Part shown: in pieces, positions 16,864 to 24,927 of the stretch
Numbering within the stretch: the first letter of the stretch is position 1
Layout of the letters: every line of letters begins with the position of its first letter
NCBI GenBank assembly: GCA_903844665.1
Contig: CAIMUS010000050.1
Span: 1 to 36,823, forward strand
Direction: 5' to 3'
Source of the DNA: an uncultured Pseudomonadota bacterium
GTDB taxonomy: Bacteria; Pseudomonadota; Gammaproteobacteria; Competibacterales; Competibacteraceae
Length of the DNA: 36,823 nt
Notes under the pieces: model-generated
Told to the model about the DNA's origin: nothing
The model's database searches: none
The model's input: the letters and a program-made list of their open reading frames with translations, nothing else
Made by a program: the position numbers and the translations under genes

Positions 16864-17742
16864 TTAAATCTCCCTGAAGCGGGCATTGACCAATTCCTCG
16901 ATCCGGGGTTGCAGGATGATTTCCATGGCCAGACCCATCTTGCCGCCCGGCGCCACGATGGTATTGCGGCGGGACATGAAGGAGCCATGTAGGATGCTGA
17001 GCAGATAGGGAAAATCGACAGGATCTGTCTTGGGATTACGAAACCGGATCACCACGAAACTCTCGTCATAGGTCGGAATTTCGCGGGCGATAAAGGGATT
17101 GGAGGTATCCACCGTGGGCACCCGCTGAAAGTTGACATGGGTTCTGGAGAACTGGGGCGTGATGTAGTGGGTGTAATCGTACATGCGCCTGAGAATAGTG
17201 TCGGTCACCGCCTCGGCGCTGTAACCGCGCTGGGCCGTATCGCGGTGAATCTTTTGAATCCATTCCAGGTTGACGATAGGCACCACGCCGATCAGCAAAT
17301 CCACATATTGGGCTACGTTGACCATGTCCGTCACCACCCCCCCGTGCAGTCCTTCGTAAAACAGGAGGTCGGTATCGGGCGGCAGCGGCTCCCAGGGCGT
17401 GAATGTGCCCGGTTCCTGACCGAAGAACTCCGCTTCTTCGGCATTATGAATGTAATACCGCCGCATGCCGGCGCCGGTCTCGCCGTATTCCCGGAACAAC
17501 TCTTCCAGCTTGTCCCAGTGGTTGCCTTCCGGGCCGAAGTGGCTGAGGATTCTCCCCTCTTTCTGCGCCAGTTCCACCTGATGCTGCATTTCGGCACGGT
17601 CGTAGCGGTGAAAGCTGTCGCCCTCCACGACGACGGCATTGATGCCGTCCCGTCGGAAGATATGCTCCATGGAGCTCTTGATAGTGGAAGTGCCCGCTCC
17701 GGATGAGCCGGTAATCGCAACAACTGGATGCCGTTTTGACAT
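16864..17742 (-). CDS. prk: Phosphoribulokinase
   Basis: A 292-residue class I (proteobacterial) phosphoribulokinase, which makes ribulose-1,5-bisphosphate from ribulose-5-phosphate and ATP for the Calvin cycle. The P-loop is GSSGAGTST at residues 12-20; the substrate segment VVEGDSFHRYDR and EGNHWDKLEELFREYG, the Walker B-like LLFYEGLHGG, and the HGSFMSRRNTIVAPGGKMGL C-terminal block are all family features. Full length. The ATG at 17742 is preceded by AGGAGCGG. RuBisCO genes are not in the window; the gene stands alone between the EVE-like gene and the divergent nit gene. It is the main evidence for autotrophy. Confidence 0.96.
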   Translation of the reverse strand: MSKRHPVVAITGSSGAGTSTIKSSMEHIFRRDGINAVVVEGDSFHRYDRAEMQHQVELAQKEGRILSHFGPEGNHWDKLEELFREYGETGAGMRRYYIHNAEEAEFFGQEPGTFTPWEPLPPDTDLLFYEGLHGGVVTDMVNVAQYVDLLIGVVPIVNLEWIQKIHRDTAQRGYSAEAVTDTILRRMYDYTHYITPQFSRTHVNFQRVPTVDTSNPFIAREIPTYDESFVVIRFRNPKTDPVDFPYLLSILHGSFMSRRNTIVAPGGKMGLAMEIILQPRIEELVNARFREI

Positions 17743-17863
17743 GCTCCGCTCCTGTCGTTAGAGTCAATTCTTGACCGGTATGGCGTAATGATCGGCCAGA
17801 TGATAATGAATCGCATGAATTTAATACATAGTTGAAGCTCCACCCCTGCCGAAGGTAGCAACG

Positions 17864-18685
17864 ATGACTGTGGTCGCCGCATTGCAAATGGTCTCCGGGC
17901 CGGATATTGCAGCCAATTTACGGGATGCCGAAGATTTAATCCATCGGGCCGCCGCAAGTGGCGCCCGACTGGCGGTGCTGCCGGAAAATTTCGCCTTGAT
18001 GGGACTGCGTGAGACGGACAAGCTGGCGGCGCGGGAGCCGGCGGGCGAGGGTCCGATCCAGGCGTTTCTGGCGGCGCAGGCGGCCCGCCACCGGCTGTGG
18101 CTGGTGGGAGGGACCATTCCTCTGGTCGCCGGGGCGGACGACAAAGTGCGCGCCGCCTGTCTGGTGTTCGATCCCCAGGGCCGGCTCGCCGCCCGTTACG
18201 ACAAGGTCCACCTGTTCGATGTTCAGGTCGTGGAGAGCGGGGAAAGCTACCGGGAATCCGCCACGATCGAGCCGGGTAATGAGCCGGTCGTGGTCGAGAC
18301 ACCGTTCGGGCGGCTGGGTCTGGCGGTGTGTTACGACCTGCGCTTTCCGGAACTGTGCCGTCTCCTGCTCGACCGGGGCATGGAGATACTGGCGCTGCCC
18401 GCCGCTTTCACCGCCACCACCGGCAGGGCGCACTGGGAAATTCTGCTGCGCGCCCGCGCGATCGAAAACCTCTGTTATGTCATCGCCGCGGCCCAGGGCG
18501 GCAGGCACGCCAATGGCCGGGAAACCTATGGCGACAGCATGATCGTCGATCCCTGGGGGGCGATCCTGGGGCGGCGGCCGGCGGGTCCCGGCATCGTCCT
18601 GGCCGAACTGGACCGCGACCGGCTGCATACGTTAAGGCGACAGTTCCCGGCTATTCACCATCGCCGGCCCGAGCTCGGGGGATGA
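17864..18685 (+). CDS. Carbon-nitrogen hydrolase (Nit/omega-amidase type)
   Basis: A 273-residue nitrilase-superfamily enzyme with the Glu-Lys-Cys catalytic triad: E41 in LPENFALMG, K114 in RYDKVHLFDV and C156 in LAVCYDLRFPEL. These blocks match the Nit1/Nit2 branch, whose members hydrolyse deaminated glutathione or omega-amides such as alpha-ketoglutaramate. The gene commonly precedes tldD in gammaproteobacteria, as it does here. A GAAGGTAG sequence precedes the ATG. It ends about 100 bases before tldD, with a perfect 28-base palindrome in between. Confidence 0.92.
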   Translation: MTVVAALQMVSGPDIAANLRDAEDLIHRAAASGARLAVLPENFALMGLRETDKLAAREPAGEGPIQAFLAAQAARHRLWLVGGTIPLVAGADDKVRAACLVFDPQGRLAARYDKVHLFDVQVVESGESYRESATIEPGNEPVVVETPFGRLGLAVCYDLRFPELCRLLLDRGMEILALPAAFTATTGRAHWEILLRARAIENLCYVIAAAQGGRHANGRETYGDSMIVDPWGAILGRRPAGPGIVLAELDRDRLHTLRRQFPAIHHRRPELGG

Positions 18686-18722
18686 ACCGAAAAACGGCAT
18701 GGCGGTCTTTCAATGTTAAGCA

Positions 18723-18750
18723 GTAGGGGCGGTTCGCGAACCGCCCCTAC
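18723..18750. repeat. Perfect 28-base palindrome, GTAGGGGCGGTTCG family (copy 1)
   Basis: GTAGGGGCGGTTCG followed immediately by its reverse complement, forming a cruciform-capable hairpin between nit and tldD. A longer 34-base version lies at 36724-36757. No T-tract follows, so it is not a canonical terminator. Confidence 0.9.
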
Positions 18751-18787
18751 CTCGTAAATGCATTAAATTTTCCACAGGATCAAGGCC

Positions 18788-20236
18788 ATGATGACCGACA
18801 CTCTTGCGATTGCCCGTAGTCATATTCTTGCCCCCGCCGGTCTGGGGGAAGAGGATCTGGATAAAGCGCTGACCTGTCTGTTCGATCACACCATCGACAG
18901 CGGCGACCTGTATTTTCAGATCAGCCGGCACGAATCCTGGTCCCTGGAGGACGGCGGCGTCAAGCACGCCAGCCATAATATCGAGCAGGGTTTGGGCGTG
19001 CGCGCCGTCAGCGGTGAAAAAACCGGTTTCGCCTATTCCGATGAAATCGTACTGCCGGCCCTGCTGGAAGCTTCCCAGGCGGCCCGGGCTATCGCTCATA
19101 GCGGCAACAACGGCCGGTTACAGGCCTGGCGGGCACAGACCGGTCTGAGTCTGTATGAGCCGCTGGATCCGCTGGAGACTTTATCGGCGGCGGAAAAGGT
19201 GCGCCTGCTGGAAGCCGTGGATGCCGAGGCCCGGCGGCAGGACCCGCGGGTCAGTCAGGTGATGGTCAGTCTGGCGGCGGTCCACGAGGTGATCCTGGTG
19301 GCCGGCAGCGACGGCACCCTGGCCGGCGATGTACGGCCGCTGGTGCGGCTGAACGTCAACGTTATTGTCGAGCACAACGGTCAGCGGGAACAGGGTGGCA
19401 GCGGCGGCGGCGGCCGGGTGGCTTACGGTTATTTTCTGGATCGGGAGCGCGCGCTGGGCTATGCCCGTGAAGCGGTGCGGCAGGCTCTGATCAAACTGGA
19501 GGCGGTGGAGGCCCCGGCGGGCAGCATGACCGTGGTGCTGGGACCCGGTTGGCCCGGCGTGCTGCTGCACGAAGCGGTGGGGCATGGGTTGGAAGGCGAT
19601 TTCAACCGCAAAGGCACCTCGGCCTTCGCCGGTCGGCTCGGCCAACAGGTGGCCTCTCCGCTGTGCACCGTGGTGGATGACGGCACGCTGGCGAGCCGGC
19701 GCGGTTCGCTCAATATCGACGATGAAGGCACGCCCACGCAGTACACCGTGCTGATCGAAAACGGCGTGCTGAAAGGCTATATGCAGGACAAGCTCAATGC
19801 ACGGCTGATGGGAATGGCGCCGACCGGCAACGGTCGCCGTCAATCCTATGCTCACCTGCCGCTGCCGCGGATGACCAATACCTATATGCTGGCCGGTCCG
19901 CACGATCCCGCCGAGATCATCGCTTCGGTGGACAAGGGTTTGTATGCGGTCAACTTCGGCGGCGGTCAGGTGGATATCACCTCGGGCAAGTTCGTGTTCT
20001 CCGCCAGCGAAGCCTATTTGATCGAAAACGGCAAGGTGACCCGGCCGGTGAAAGGCGCCACCCTGATCGGCAACGGTCCCGATGTGCTGACCCGGGTTAG
20101 TATGGTCGGGAACGATCTGCGGCTCGACGAGGGGGTAGGCACCTGCGGCAAGGACGGTCAGAGCGTGCCGGTCGGGGTCGGACAGCCGACCTTGCGAGTG
20201 GATGGGCTGACGGTCGGGGGAACGCGGGCGGGTTAA
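18788..20236 (+). CDS. tldD: Metalloprotease TldD
   Basis: A 482-residue TldD protein, one half of the TldD/TldE heterodimeric metalloprotease. The zinc motif [11 protein letters not shown] is at 261-271 (His 261, Glu 262, His 265/266 region). Family blocks [39 protein letters not shown] and the C-terminal [21 protein letters not shown] are intact. The complex processes microcin B17 and degrades CcdA in E. coli. Two adjacent ATGs at 18788 and 18791 follow AAGG. Its partner pmbA lies 1.5 kb downstream, separated by decayed accessory DNA. Confidence 0.96.
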   Translation: MMTDTLAIARSHILAPAGLGEEDLDKALTCLFDHTIDSGDLYFQISRHESWSLEDGGVKHASHNIEQGLGVRAVSGEKTGFAYSDEIVLPALLEASQAARAIAHSGNNGRLQAWRAQTGLSLYEPLDPLETLSAAEKVRLLEAVDAEARRQDPRVSQVMVSLAAVHEVILVAGSDGTLAGDVRPLVRLNVNVIVEHNGQREQGGSGGGGRVAYGYFLDRERALGYAREAVRQALIKLEAVEAPAGSMTVVLGPGWPGVLLHEAVGHGLEGDFNRKGTSAFAGRLGQQVASPLCTVVDDGTLASRRGSLNIDDEGTPTQYTVLIENGVLKGYMQDKLNARLMGMAPTGNGRRQSYAHLPLPRMTNTYMLAGPHDPAEIIASVDKGLYAVNFGGGQVDITSGKFVFSASEAYLIENGKVTRPVKGATLIGNGPDVLTRVSMVGNDLRLDEGVGTCGKDGQSVPVGVGQPTLRVDGLTVGGTRAG

Positions 20237-20342
20237 GAGATGACGTTACGCTGGCGGAATTTATCTTCAATTTTTCGATTGTGAGGTTAACCTGTGCAGG
20301 TCAGGGTCACAGGTCGGGGTCACCCAATCTCCAATCCGAGGC

Positions 20343-20682
20343 GACGCGGTTTAAAATATCTCATGGCCAATCCACCCCCTATCCGCTGGCATCTGAACTG
20401 CTGGCATCCTCGCTGAAAGTTGAACGTTTGCTTTATGGTTTATGGAGGTTACTGATGAAAAACGCCCCCGAACTTCAAGAAATCACGCCGGAATATGTGA
20501 TGCAACTGGGTGAAGAGTTGATCGATGCGGTGCTGGAAGCAACCCCCGCTGACAAGGCCATGAAACACTTCACGGTCGAAGAGCGTCTGGCTGGCCTCGA
20601 CCCCAAGGAGCGTCTGGCCGGCCTAACGCCTGACCAGATTCGCCGCTATCTGGAACAGCTTGAAGAGTCCAATCCACAATAA
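20343..20682 (+). pseudogene. Internally deleted gene of an Rpn-like nuclease-type family, C-terminus intact
   Basis: The segment starts with a conserved leader (GACGCGGTTTAAAAT) and an N-terminal fragment reading MANPPPIRWHLNCW from ATG 20363. It then shifts frame into a C-terminal fragment that can be translated from ATG 20455 (GGAGG at 20444) as a 75-residue peptide, MKNAPELQEITPEYVMQLGE. That peptide ends in two EERLAGL/KERLAGL repeats and a helical tail (TPDQIRRYLEQLEES), typical of the C-terminus of Rpn/DUF4351-like proteins. The central catalytic part is missing. It is probably a remnant, though the 75-residue product could still be made. Confidence 0.6.
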
Positions 20683-20708
20683 GGCTGTCCCATTCAGGTC
20701 TCAACATG

Positions 20709-20815
20709 GACGCGGTTTAAAATGTGTTATGGCCGATCCGCTCCCTACCCGCTGGCATCGCCTGCTGGACGCCCTGTTGGACGCGGTGCTGAGCCTCGTC
20801 GGGATCATGTCATTC
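20709..20815 (+). pseudogene. N-terminal fragment of the same Rpn-like family, second copy
   Basis: A near-copy of the first 60 bases at 20343 (GACGCGGTTTAAAATGTGTTATGGCC), 366 bases further on, continues as MADPLPTRWHRLLDALLDAV. This resembles the N-terminus of a family of hypothetical nuclease-like proteins. It is interrupted by the dispersed repeat at 20815, after which the open frame to 20884 is repeat-derived. Confidence 0.55.
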
Positions 20816-20873
20816 AGCCGGAGGAACCTGGATTACGCTTCGCAAGCTCCGCTCCATCCAGGCTACGCCGGCT
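20815..20873. repeat. Dispersed CCTGGATTACGC...ATCCAGG repeat (copy 1)
   Basis: AACCTGGATTACGCTTCGCA and CTCCATCCAGGCTACGCCGG form an imperfect inverted repeat with a GCAAGCTCCGC core. Similar copies are at 23417-23473, 35003-35101 and 35610-35669. The copy here lies about 60 bases beyond the end of the truncated yjgA and cuts the Rpn-like fragment. Confidence 0.85.
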
Positions 20874-20933
20874 GTCGTCAGTGAACTCGGTAGCAGTTGC
20901 CATCTTCTCAAACTCCATATTGACATTCGACAA

Positions 20934-21242
20934 TCAGCGTTGTGAGGGTACATGCTCCGGCTTGGCAAGCCCCAGCGCCGCACGAATCGGCTCCGGATCG
21001 ATCTCCCGCATCAACCTGCCGATATACTGCAACTGCCGCTTGCGGGCGCCGCGCTGAGTCATCTGCCGGGCGGCCAGCACCGCTTCGCGCAGTTCCTCCG
21101 GCAACGGGATTTTTTCCAGTTGCGTCGGCTTCAGAGTTACCAGCGTCGCTCCCAGGTCCTGCAAGGCGAGGGCTTCGCGCTTGCGCTGGCTCTTGCTGGG
21201 CTTGTCGATTTGTTCAGGAAGTTGCTGTTCGCGTGTATCCAT
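20934..21242 (-). pseudogene. yjgA: Ribosome-associated factor YjgA (DarP), C-terminally truncated
   Basis: The 102-residue product starts with KPSKSQRKREALALQDLGATLV, then LEKIPLPEELREAVLAARQM and RGARKRQLQYIGRLMREIDPEPIRAAL, which matches the N-terminal half of YjgA/DUF615. Family members are about 160-180 residues; this one ends after EPIRAALGLAKPEHVPSQR, so the C-terminal half is gone. YjgA associates with 50S ribosomal precursors. The position, divergent from pmbA, is the conserved one. The missing end abuts repeat-rich decayed DNA, so the gene is probably damaged, although the N-terminal half may still be expressed. Confidence 0.75.
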
Positions 21243-21386
21243 CTGTTTCTGCTTGCCAAAGGATGAACTGCTTTGCTTGTTATAGTTTTTTTCCCCAAGG
21301 TTTGCAAATCGCGCAGAAGTTGCTAAGTTTACGGTAATTTTTCCATGACCAGATTAAATCGGTCCAATTGGCTGTGAAAGTCCGCT

Positions 21387-21629
21387 ATGAACGCAATAGT
21401 GATAGAACACGTAAAAGCCAGTGATCTGCCTGACGTTTGGCGTACGAAGCTCAACGCTGGTATGGATGCGCGCGTCACGGTGCGCATCGAGGAAGAGATA
21501 ATAGCACCAGAGACCGCTACAAAGGAGGAGGCCGAATCCGCCTTCGGGATGTGGCGCAACCGGGAAGATATGGCCGACCCGGAAGGCCACGTGAGGCAGT
21601 TACGGGCGCCACGCTTCAAGGGCGATTGA
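21387..21629 (+). CDS. Small antitoxin-like protein, orphan
   Basis: An 80-residue acidic protein, MNAIVIEHVKASDLPDVWRT, with a central VTVRIEEEI strand and a C-terminal FGMWRNREDMADPEGHVRQLRAPR. The latter block is shared with short antitoxins that accompany PIN-domain toxins, where MWRDR.DM sits in the toxin-binding tail. No intact toxin follows; a 15-codon toxin-like remnant begins directly after its stop. It lies between yjgA and pmbA, in decayed accessory DNA. Confidence 0.6.
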   Translation: MNAIVIEHVKASDLPDVWRTKLNAGMDARVTVRIEEEIIAPETATKEEAESAFGMWRNREDMADPEGHVRQLRAPRFKGD

Positions 21630-21630
21630 G

Positions 21631-21678
21631 GATTTCACTCCGGTCGAAGGACTCAAGATCGTGCGGTTTGAGCCATAA
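21631..21678 (+). pseudogene. Possible C-terminal remnant of a PIN-type toxin
   Basis: Immediately after the antitoxin-like gene, an open segment reads DFTPVEGLKIVRFEP followed by a stop. The DF-x-PVEGLKIV pattern resembles the last strand of VapC toxins. This suggests an internal deletion that removed most of the toxin. The call rests on 15 residues, so it is weak. Confidence 0.3.
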
Positions 21679-21750
21679 ATGATCGATGTTCTTTGCACCA
21701 TCCTGATATTCGTGGGTCAATGGTGGTATTCATTTTGATTACCGGAATCA

Positions 21751-23124
21751 ATGAACACACCATCAGGTAACCCTATGCCAGTACCCTCCACAACTGCTGC
21801 TCTGCCGGACCCATCCCGGCTCGAAGCACTGGTCGCCGCGATCCTGGCGGAAGCATCCGCCCAGGGCGCCACTGCCGCCGAAGCGGCGGTCAATTTCAGC
21901 ACGGCGCTGTCGGTCACCGTGCGCCTGGGCGAGGTGGAGACCCTGGAGCATCACCGCAGCCGGGGACTGGGCGTGACCGTCTACTTCGAGCAGCGTAAAG
22001 GCTCGGCCAGCACTTCCGACTGGAGTCCGGATGCCATTCGCGAGACCGTCCGCTCCGCCTGTGATATCGCCCGCTATACCGCCGCCGATCCCTGCGCCGG
22101 ACTCGCCGACCCGGAGCGCCTCGCCAGGGAAATACCCGATCTGGAGCTGTATCATCCCTGGGCGCTCGGCGCGGAACAGGCCATCGAGATCGCCCGAGCG
22201 TGCGAAGCGGCGGCGCTGGGTCATGATTCACGGATTCGCAATTCCGAAGGCGGCAGCGTCGCCACTCAGGAAGGTTGCTTGGTGTATGGTAATTCCCATG
22301 GCTTCTGCGGCGGCTACTCCAGCACCCATCACTCGCTGAGCTGCTCGGTAATCGCCCAGGATGACAGCGGGATGCAGCGGGATTACTGGTATACCGTGGA
22401 TCGCCGGCAGAGCGCCCTGGAACCGGCGGAGACGGTGGGCCGGCAGGCGGCGATGCGGGCTTTGCGGCGGCTCAACAGCCGGCGTCTGAGCACCCGCGAG
22501 GCGCCGGTGTTGTTCGCGCCGGAGCTGGCGCGTGGGGTGATCGGCCACTTTATCGGCGCCATTAGCGGCGGCGCCTTATACCGCAAGTCCTCTTTCCTGC
22601 TAGATAGTCTGGGCCAGCGACTCTTCCCCGACTTTCTCACCATCCGGGAAGAACCGCATTTGTTGGGGGCCCTGGGCAGCACTCCCTTCGACGCCGAGGG
22701 CGTGGCCACTCTGGAGCGGGAACTGGTCAGCAGCGGCGTGCTACAAGGCTATGTGCTGGACAGCTATTCGGCCCGCCGGTTGGGAATGCAGACCACCGGT
22801 AACGCCGGTGGGGTGCATAATGTGACGGTGGAGCCGGGACCGTTGGATTTCGCGGGTCTGCTAAAGCAGTTGGATACCGGCCTGGTGGTCACCCATCTGA
22901 TGGGTCACGGCGCCGATCTGGTGACCGGGGATTACTCCCGCGGCGCCGCCGGCTTCTGGGTGGAAGGCGGGGAGATTCAATATCCGGTGGAGGAAATCAC
23001 CATCGCCGGGAATCTGCAAGCGATGTTCCTGGGGATCGCCGCCGTGGGCAACGATCTGGATTTGCGGGGCAATATCCGCTGTGGCTCGCTACTGATCGAC
23101 CGCATGACGATTGCAGGAGAGTGA
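21751..23124 (+). CDS. pmbA: Metalloprotease-associated protein PmbA (TldE)
   Basis: A 457-residue TldE/PmbA protein, the non-catalytic partner of TldD; it lacks the HExxxH motif, as expected. Family blocks include SRGLGVTVYFEQRKGSAST, the RIRNSEGGSVAT segment, GNSHGFCGGYSSTHHSLSCS and GYVLDSYSARRLGMQTTGNAGG with the C-terminal VEEITIAGNLQAMFLGIAAVGNDL. It is predicted to form the peptide-degrading heterodimer with TldD. The start at 21751 gives MNTPSGNPMPVP; ATG 21775 is an alternative. No close Shine-Dalgarno is apparent. Confidence 0.95.
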   Translation: MNTPSGNPMPVPSTTAALPDPSRLEALVAAILAEASAQGATAAEAAVNFSTALSVTVRLGEVETLEHHRSRGLGVTVYFEQRKGSASTSDWSPDAIRETVRSACDIARYTAADPCAGLADPERLAREIPDLELYHPWALGAEQAIEIARACEAAALGHDSRIRNSEGGSVATQEGCLVYGNSHGFCGGYSSTHHSLSCSVIAQDDSGMQRDYWYTVDRRQSALEPAETVGRQAAMRALRRLNSRRLSTREAPVLFAPELARGVIGHFIGAISGGALYRKSSFLLDSLGQRLFPDFLTIREEPHLLGALGSTPFDAEGVATLERELVSSGVLQGYVLDSYSARRLGMQTTGNAGGVHNVTVEPGPLDFAGLLKQLDTGLVVTHLMGHGADLVTGDYSRGAAGFWVEGGEIQYPVEEITIAGNLQAMFLGIAAVGNDLDLRGNIRCGSLLIDRMTIAGE

Positions 23125-23416
23125 ACGGCCGAATCCTGCATTTTGCCTTGCTTCATGCAGGCTATAGCGGGGCGGCCGGGCTTGATTATTCGGCGAAACC
23201 GGGATGGTAGTGTTACAGAAGTGTTGGTGCAATAGATTTTAGTCAGTTAAATCAATTGCTTGTTACAACCAAGCAATACTTTTAGGACACTACCCGTGCC
23301 TGCTAATGGATTTTCTGACCAATTTGCTTGGTTGAATGGTGGCTATCCATGTGCTATTTATGAACTTAAAGTGCTGGCGCTTCTGTAATCGGATGGATGG
23401 AGTAGCGTGGAAGTGG
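23125..23416. other. Low-GC intergenic DNA with a 30-codon open frame
   Basis: No established gene. A GTG-started frame at 23296-23388 reads VPANGFSDQFAWLNGGYPCA and continues to a stop after ELKVLALL. It looks protein-like but is short, has no clear ribosome site and no recognised family; it may be a gene remnant. Confidence 0.3.
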
Positions 23417-23473
23417 TCAGGAGCAACCTGGATTGCGCTCCGCAAGCTTTGCTCCAGCCAGGCTACGCTGGCT
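23417..23473. repeat. Dispersed CCTGGATTGCGC...CCAGG repeat (copy 2)
   Basis: AGGAGCAACCTGGATTGCGC and TGCTCCAGCCAGGCTACGC form the same imperfect inverted repeat as at 20815. It is upstream of the integron-like cassette cluster. Confidence 0.8.
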
Positions 23474-23500
23474 ACAAAAGCAACGGATGGCAAAAAACAA

Positions 23501-23549
23501 GACCTGCCCCCTTCTTCTGACCTGCCCCCTTCTTCTGACCCCTTCTTCT
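23501..23549. repeat. Tandem GACCTGCCCCCTTCTTCT repeat
   Basis: Two exact 18-base units (23501-23518, 23519-23536) and a shortened third (GACCCCTTCTTCT, 23537-23549) lie just upstream of the first cassette gene. The unit is a variant of the GGGGTCAGGC-type repeat seen later in the cluster (complementary strand). Confidence 0.85.
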
Positions 23550-23566
23550 AACTGTAGAATACTGTA

Positions 23567-24184
23567 ATGGGAAATTCAACTGAGAAGAGTGTTGCAAGCG
23601 AGGCCGTAATCAAGATCGCCGAACGCATCAATAAACTCTTGATTACCGCGTTTCTCCTAGCCATAGCTGCCGTCATAACGAAGCTGACCGCAGGAAGTAC
23701 CATGAAGATTCCGAGTACGGACATCGCCATTCCAATAACCTATTTCTGGATCGTTTTCGCTGTATTCACTGGAGCCCACGCTTATCTTGCTATTTTCTTT
23801 AAAGGCGCGTGTGGACATTTATTTTATAAAGACCATAAAAACGCGATGAACACCTGGGAGAAATTGACGCGGAATGGCCCCATCTTCTTTAATGGGATGA
23901 GGCCGCGTCTTTTACCTGATCTGCCCCCTGCAACAAAGAATGCTACCCGTGCCGTGGCGCCAATGGCGGTTAATGATGGAACAACTTGGCTTCATTATGG
24001 CATGGCCATTCTTCTTTTCTTCGCGATACTCCCCTTCGACCCAATTACTTTCGGCTTAGGGGTGGCTCTCATTTTGGTATTACTGAATTGGTTCCTAGGT
24101 TCATCATGGGCTATTGCGGTCTCAGAATTGACGCTGGAAGAAGGAAAGGCCAAGTACTTACGGCGACCGAAGCCGGACGCCTAA
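23567..24184 (+). CDS. Four-helix membrane protein, integron cassette gene
   Basis: A 205-residue protein with four hydrophobic segments: about 22-40 (LLITAFLLAIAAVITKLTAG), 50-68 (PITYFWIVFAVFTGAHAYLA), 140-155 (HYGMAILLFFAILPFD) and 160-180 (GLGVALILVLLNWFLGSSWA). A charged, hydrophilic stretch of about 70 residues separates helices two and three. No enzymatic motif is seen and I do not recognise the family. It is typical of cassette-borne unknowns: no ribosome site of note, moderate GC, and a stop codon embedded in an attC-like core (CGCCTAACC at 24179-24187). Confidence 0.6.
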   Translation: MGNSTEKSVASEAVIKIAERINKLLITAFLLAIAAVITKLTAGSTMKIPSTDIAIPITYFWIVFAVFTGAHAYLAIFFKGACGHLFYKDHKNAMNTWEKLTRNGPIFFNGMRPRLLPDLPPATKNATRAVAPMAVNDGTTWLHYGMAILLFFAILPFDPITFGLGVALILVLLNWFLGSSWAIAVSELTLEEGKAKYLRRPKPDA

Positions 24185-24217
24185 CCCGTCGCTGCAGCGG
24201 ACTCGGCCCGCTGCAGT
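24178..24217 (+). other. Partial integron attC site
   Basis: GCCTAACC at the end of the upstream gene is an attC R'' box. It is followed by a hairpin of exact nine-base arms, CTGCAGCGG and CCGCTGCAG. The expected R' box (GTTRGGC) is missing because the sequence switches at 24218 to the GATGGGGTCAGGC repeat. The right part of the site was therefore replaced. Confidence 0.65.
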
Positions 24218-24322
24218 GATGGGGTCAGGCTTGCAATAGAGTTGTTCGCAAATATCGGCCTCTAACTTATTGAACAACAAAGGAATTTTTTATGATGGGG
24301 TCAGGCTTGCATAGTTGATGAT
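24218..24322. repeat. GATGGGGTCAGGCTTGCA repeats flanking an 80-base spacer
   Basis: Two direct copies of GATGGGGTCAGGCTTGCA (24218 and 24294) enclose a spacer that itself has the inverted arms GTTGTTC and GAACAAC. Further copies are at 25842-25887. Sequences of this type often border RAYT/IS200-like elements; no transposase is present. Confidence 0.75.
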
Positions 24323-24337
24323 ATGCGTTTAGCCTTG

Positions 24338-24398
24338 ACCTAACCAATCGCTCCAGCCGATGCCGCTGACGCGGCACGGCTGAGCTTAACCGTTAGGT
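24338..24398 (+). other. Integron attC recombination site (complete)
   Basis: R'' ACCTAAC (24338-24344) and R' GTTAGGT (24392-24398) are exact inverse complements. Between them CAGCCG-A-TGCCGC pairs with GCGGCA-CGGCTG around a TGAC loop, leaving one unpaired A, the extrahelical base that directs integrase strand choice. Total 61 bases. This is a textbook attC fold read directly from the sequence. It marks the boundary before the PIN toxin cassette. Confidence 0.88.
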
Positions 24399-24448
24399 GC
24401 CAAAAGAACCGGGTGGTTTTCTGGAGGACTTTGGGGTAATGTACACCC

Positions 24449-24922
24449 ATGAAACCAAAAGTCTACCTCGAAACCACTATCCCTAGTTACTTAACGGCCC
24501 GGCCGAGTCGCGACTTGGTGACGGCTGCGCACCAACAGATTACGCGCGAGTGGTGGGATACCCGACGCCACGCTTTTGATCTGTTCGTCTCACAAATGGT
24601 GCTCAACGAAGCGGGAGCCGGCGATCAAGAGGCTGCTGCACGCCGAGTGGCAGTCCTAACGCCTCTGCCACTGTTGAACCCACACGAGGAGGAGGCGGAA
24701 CTGGCGCAGACGTTGATCGAGCACGTCCCTCTGCCGACAAGCGCCGCGGCGGATGCGCTCCACATTGCCATCGCCGTCGTCAACGGGATGGATTATCTCC
24801 TCACGTGGAATTGTACCCATATTGCCAATGCTACGTTGCGCAGCCGCATTGAAGGGGTCTGCCGCAGTAAAGGCTTCGAGGTGCCGATAATCTGTACTCC
24901 TGAAGAATTGTTGGAGGGGTAA
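24449..24922 (+). CDS. PIN-domain toxin (VapC-like), integron cassette gene
   Basis: A 157-residue PIN-domain protein. It begins MKPKVYLETTIPSYLTARPS, with the first acidic position as Glu in YLETT instead of the common DTN (frequent in this subfamily), then SQMVLNEAGAGD, SAAADALHIAIAVVNGMDYLLTWNCTHIAN and a C-terminal VPIICTPEELL. PIN toxins are Mg-dependent RNases. The downstream gene begins five bases after its stop and is the presumed antitoxin; toxin-first order fits this subfamily. The ATG at 24449 is 50 bases after the attC site. Confidence 0.85.
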   Translation: MKPKVYLETTIPSYLTARPSRDLVTAAHQQITREWWDTRRHAFDLFVSQMVLNEAGAGDQEAAARRVAVLTPLPLLNPHEEEAELAQTLIEHVPLPTSAAADALHIAIAVVNGMDYLLTWNCTHIANATLRSRIEGVCRSKGFEVPIICTPEELLEG

Positions 24923-24927
24923 GAACC

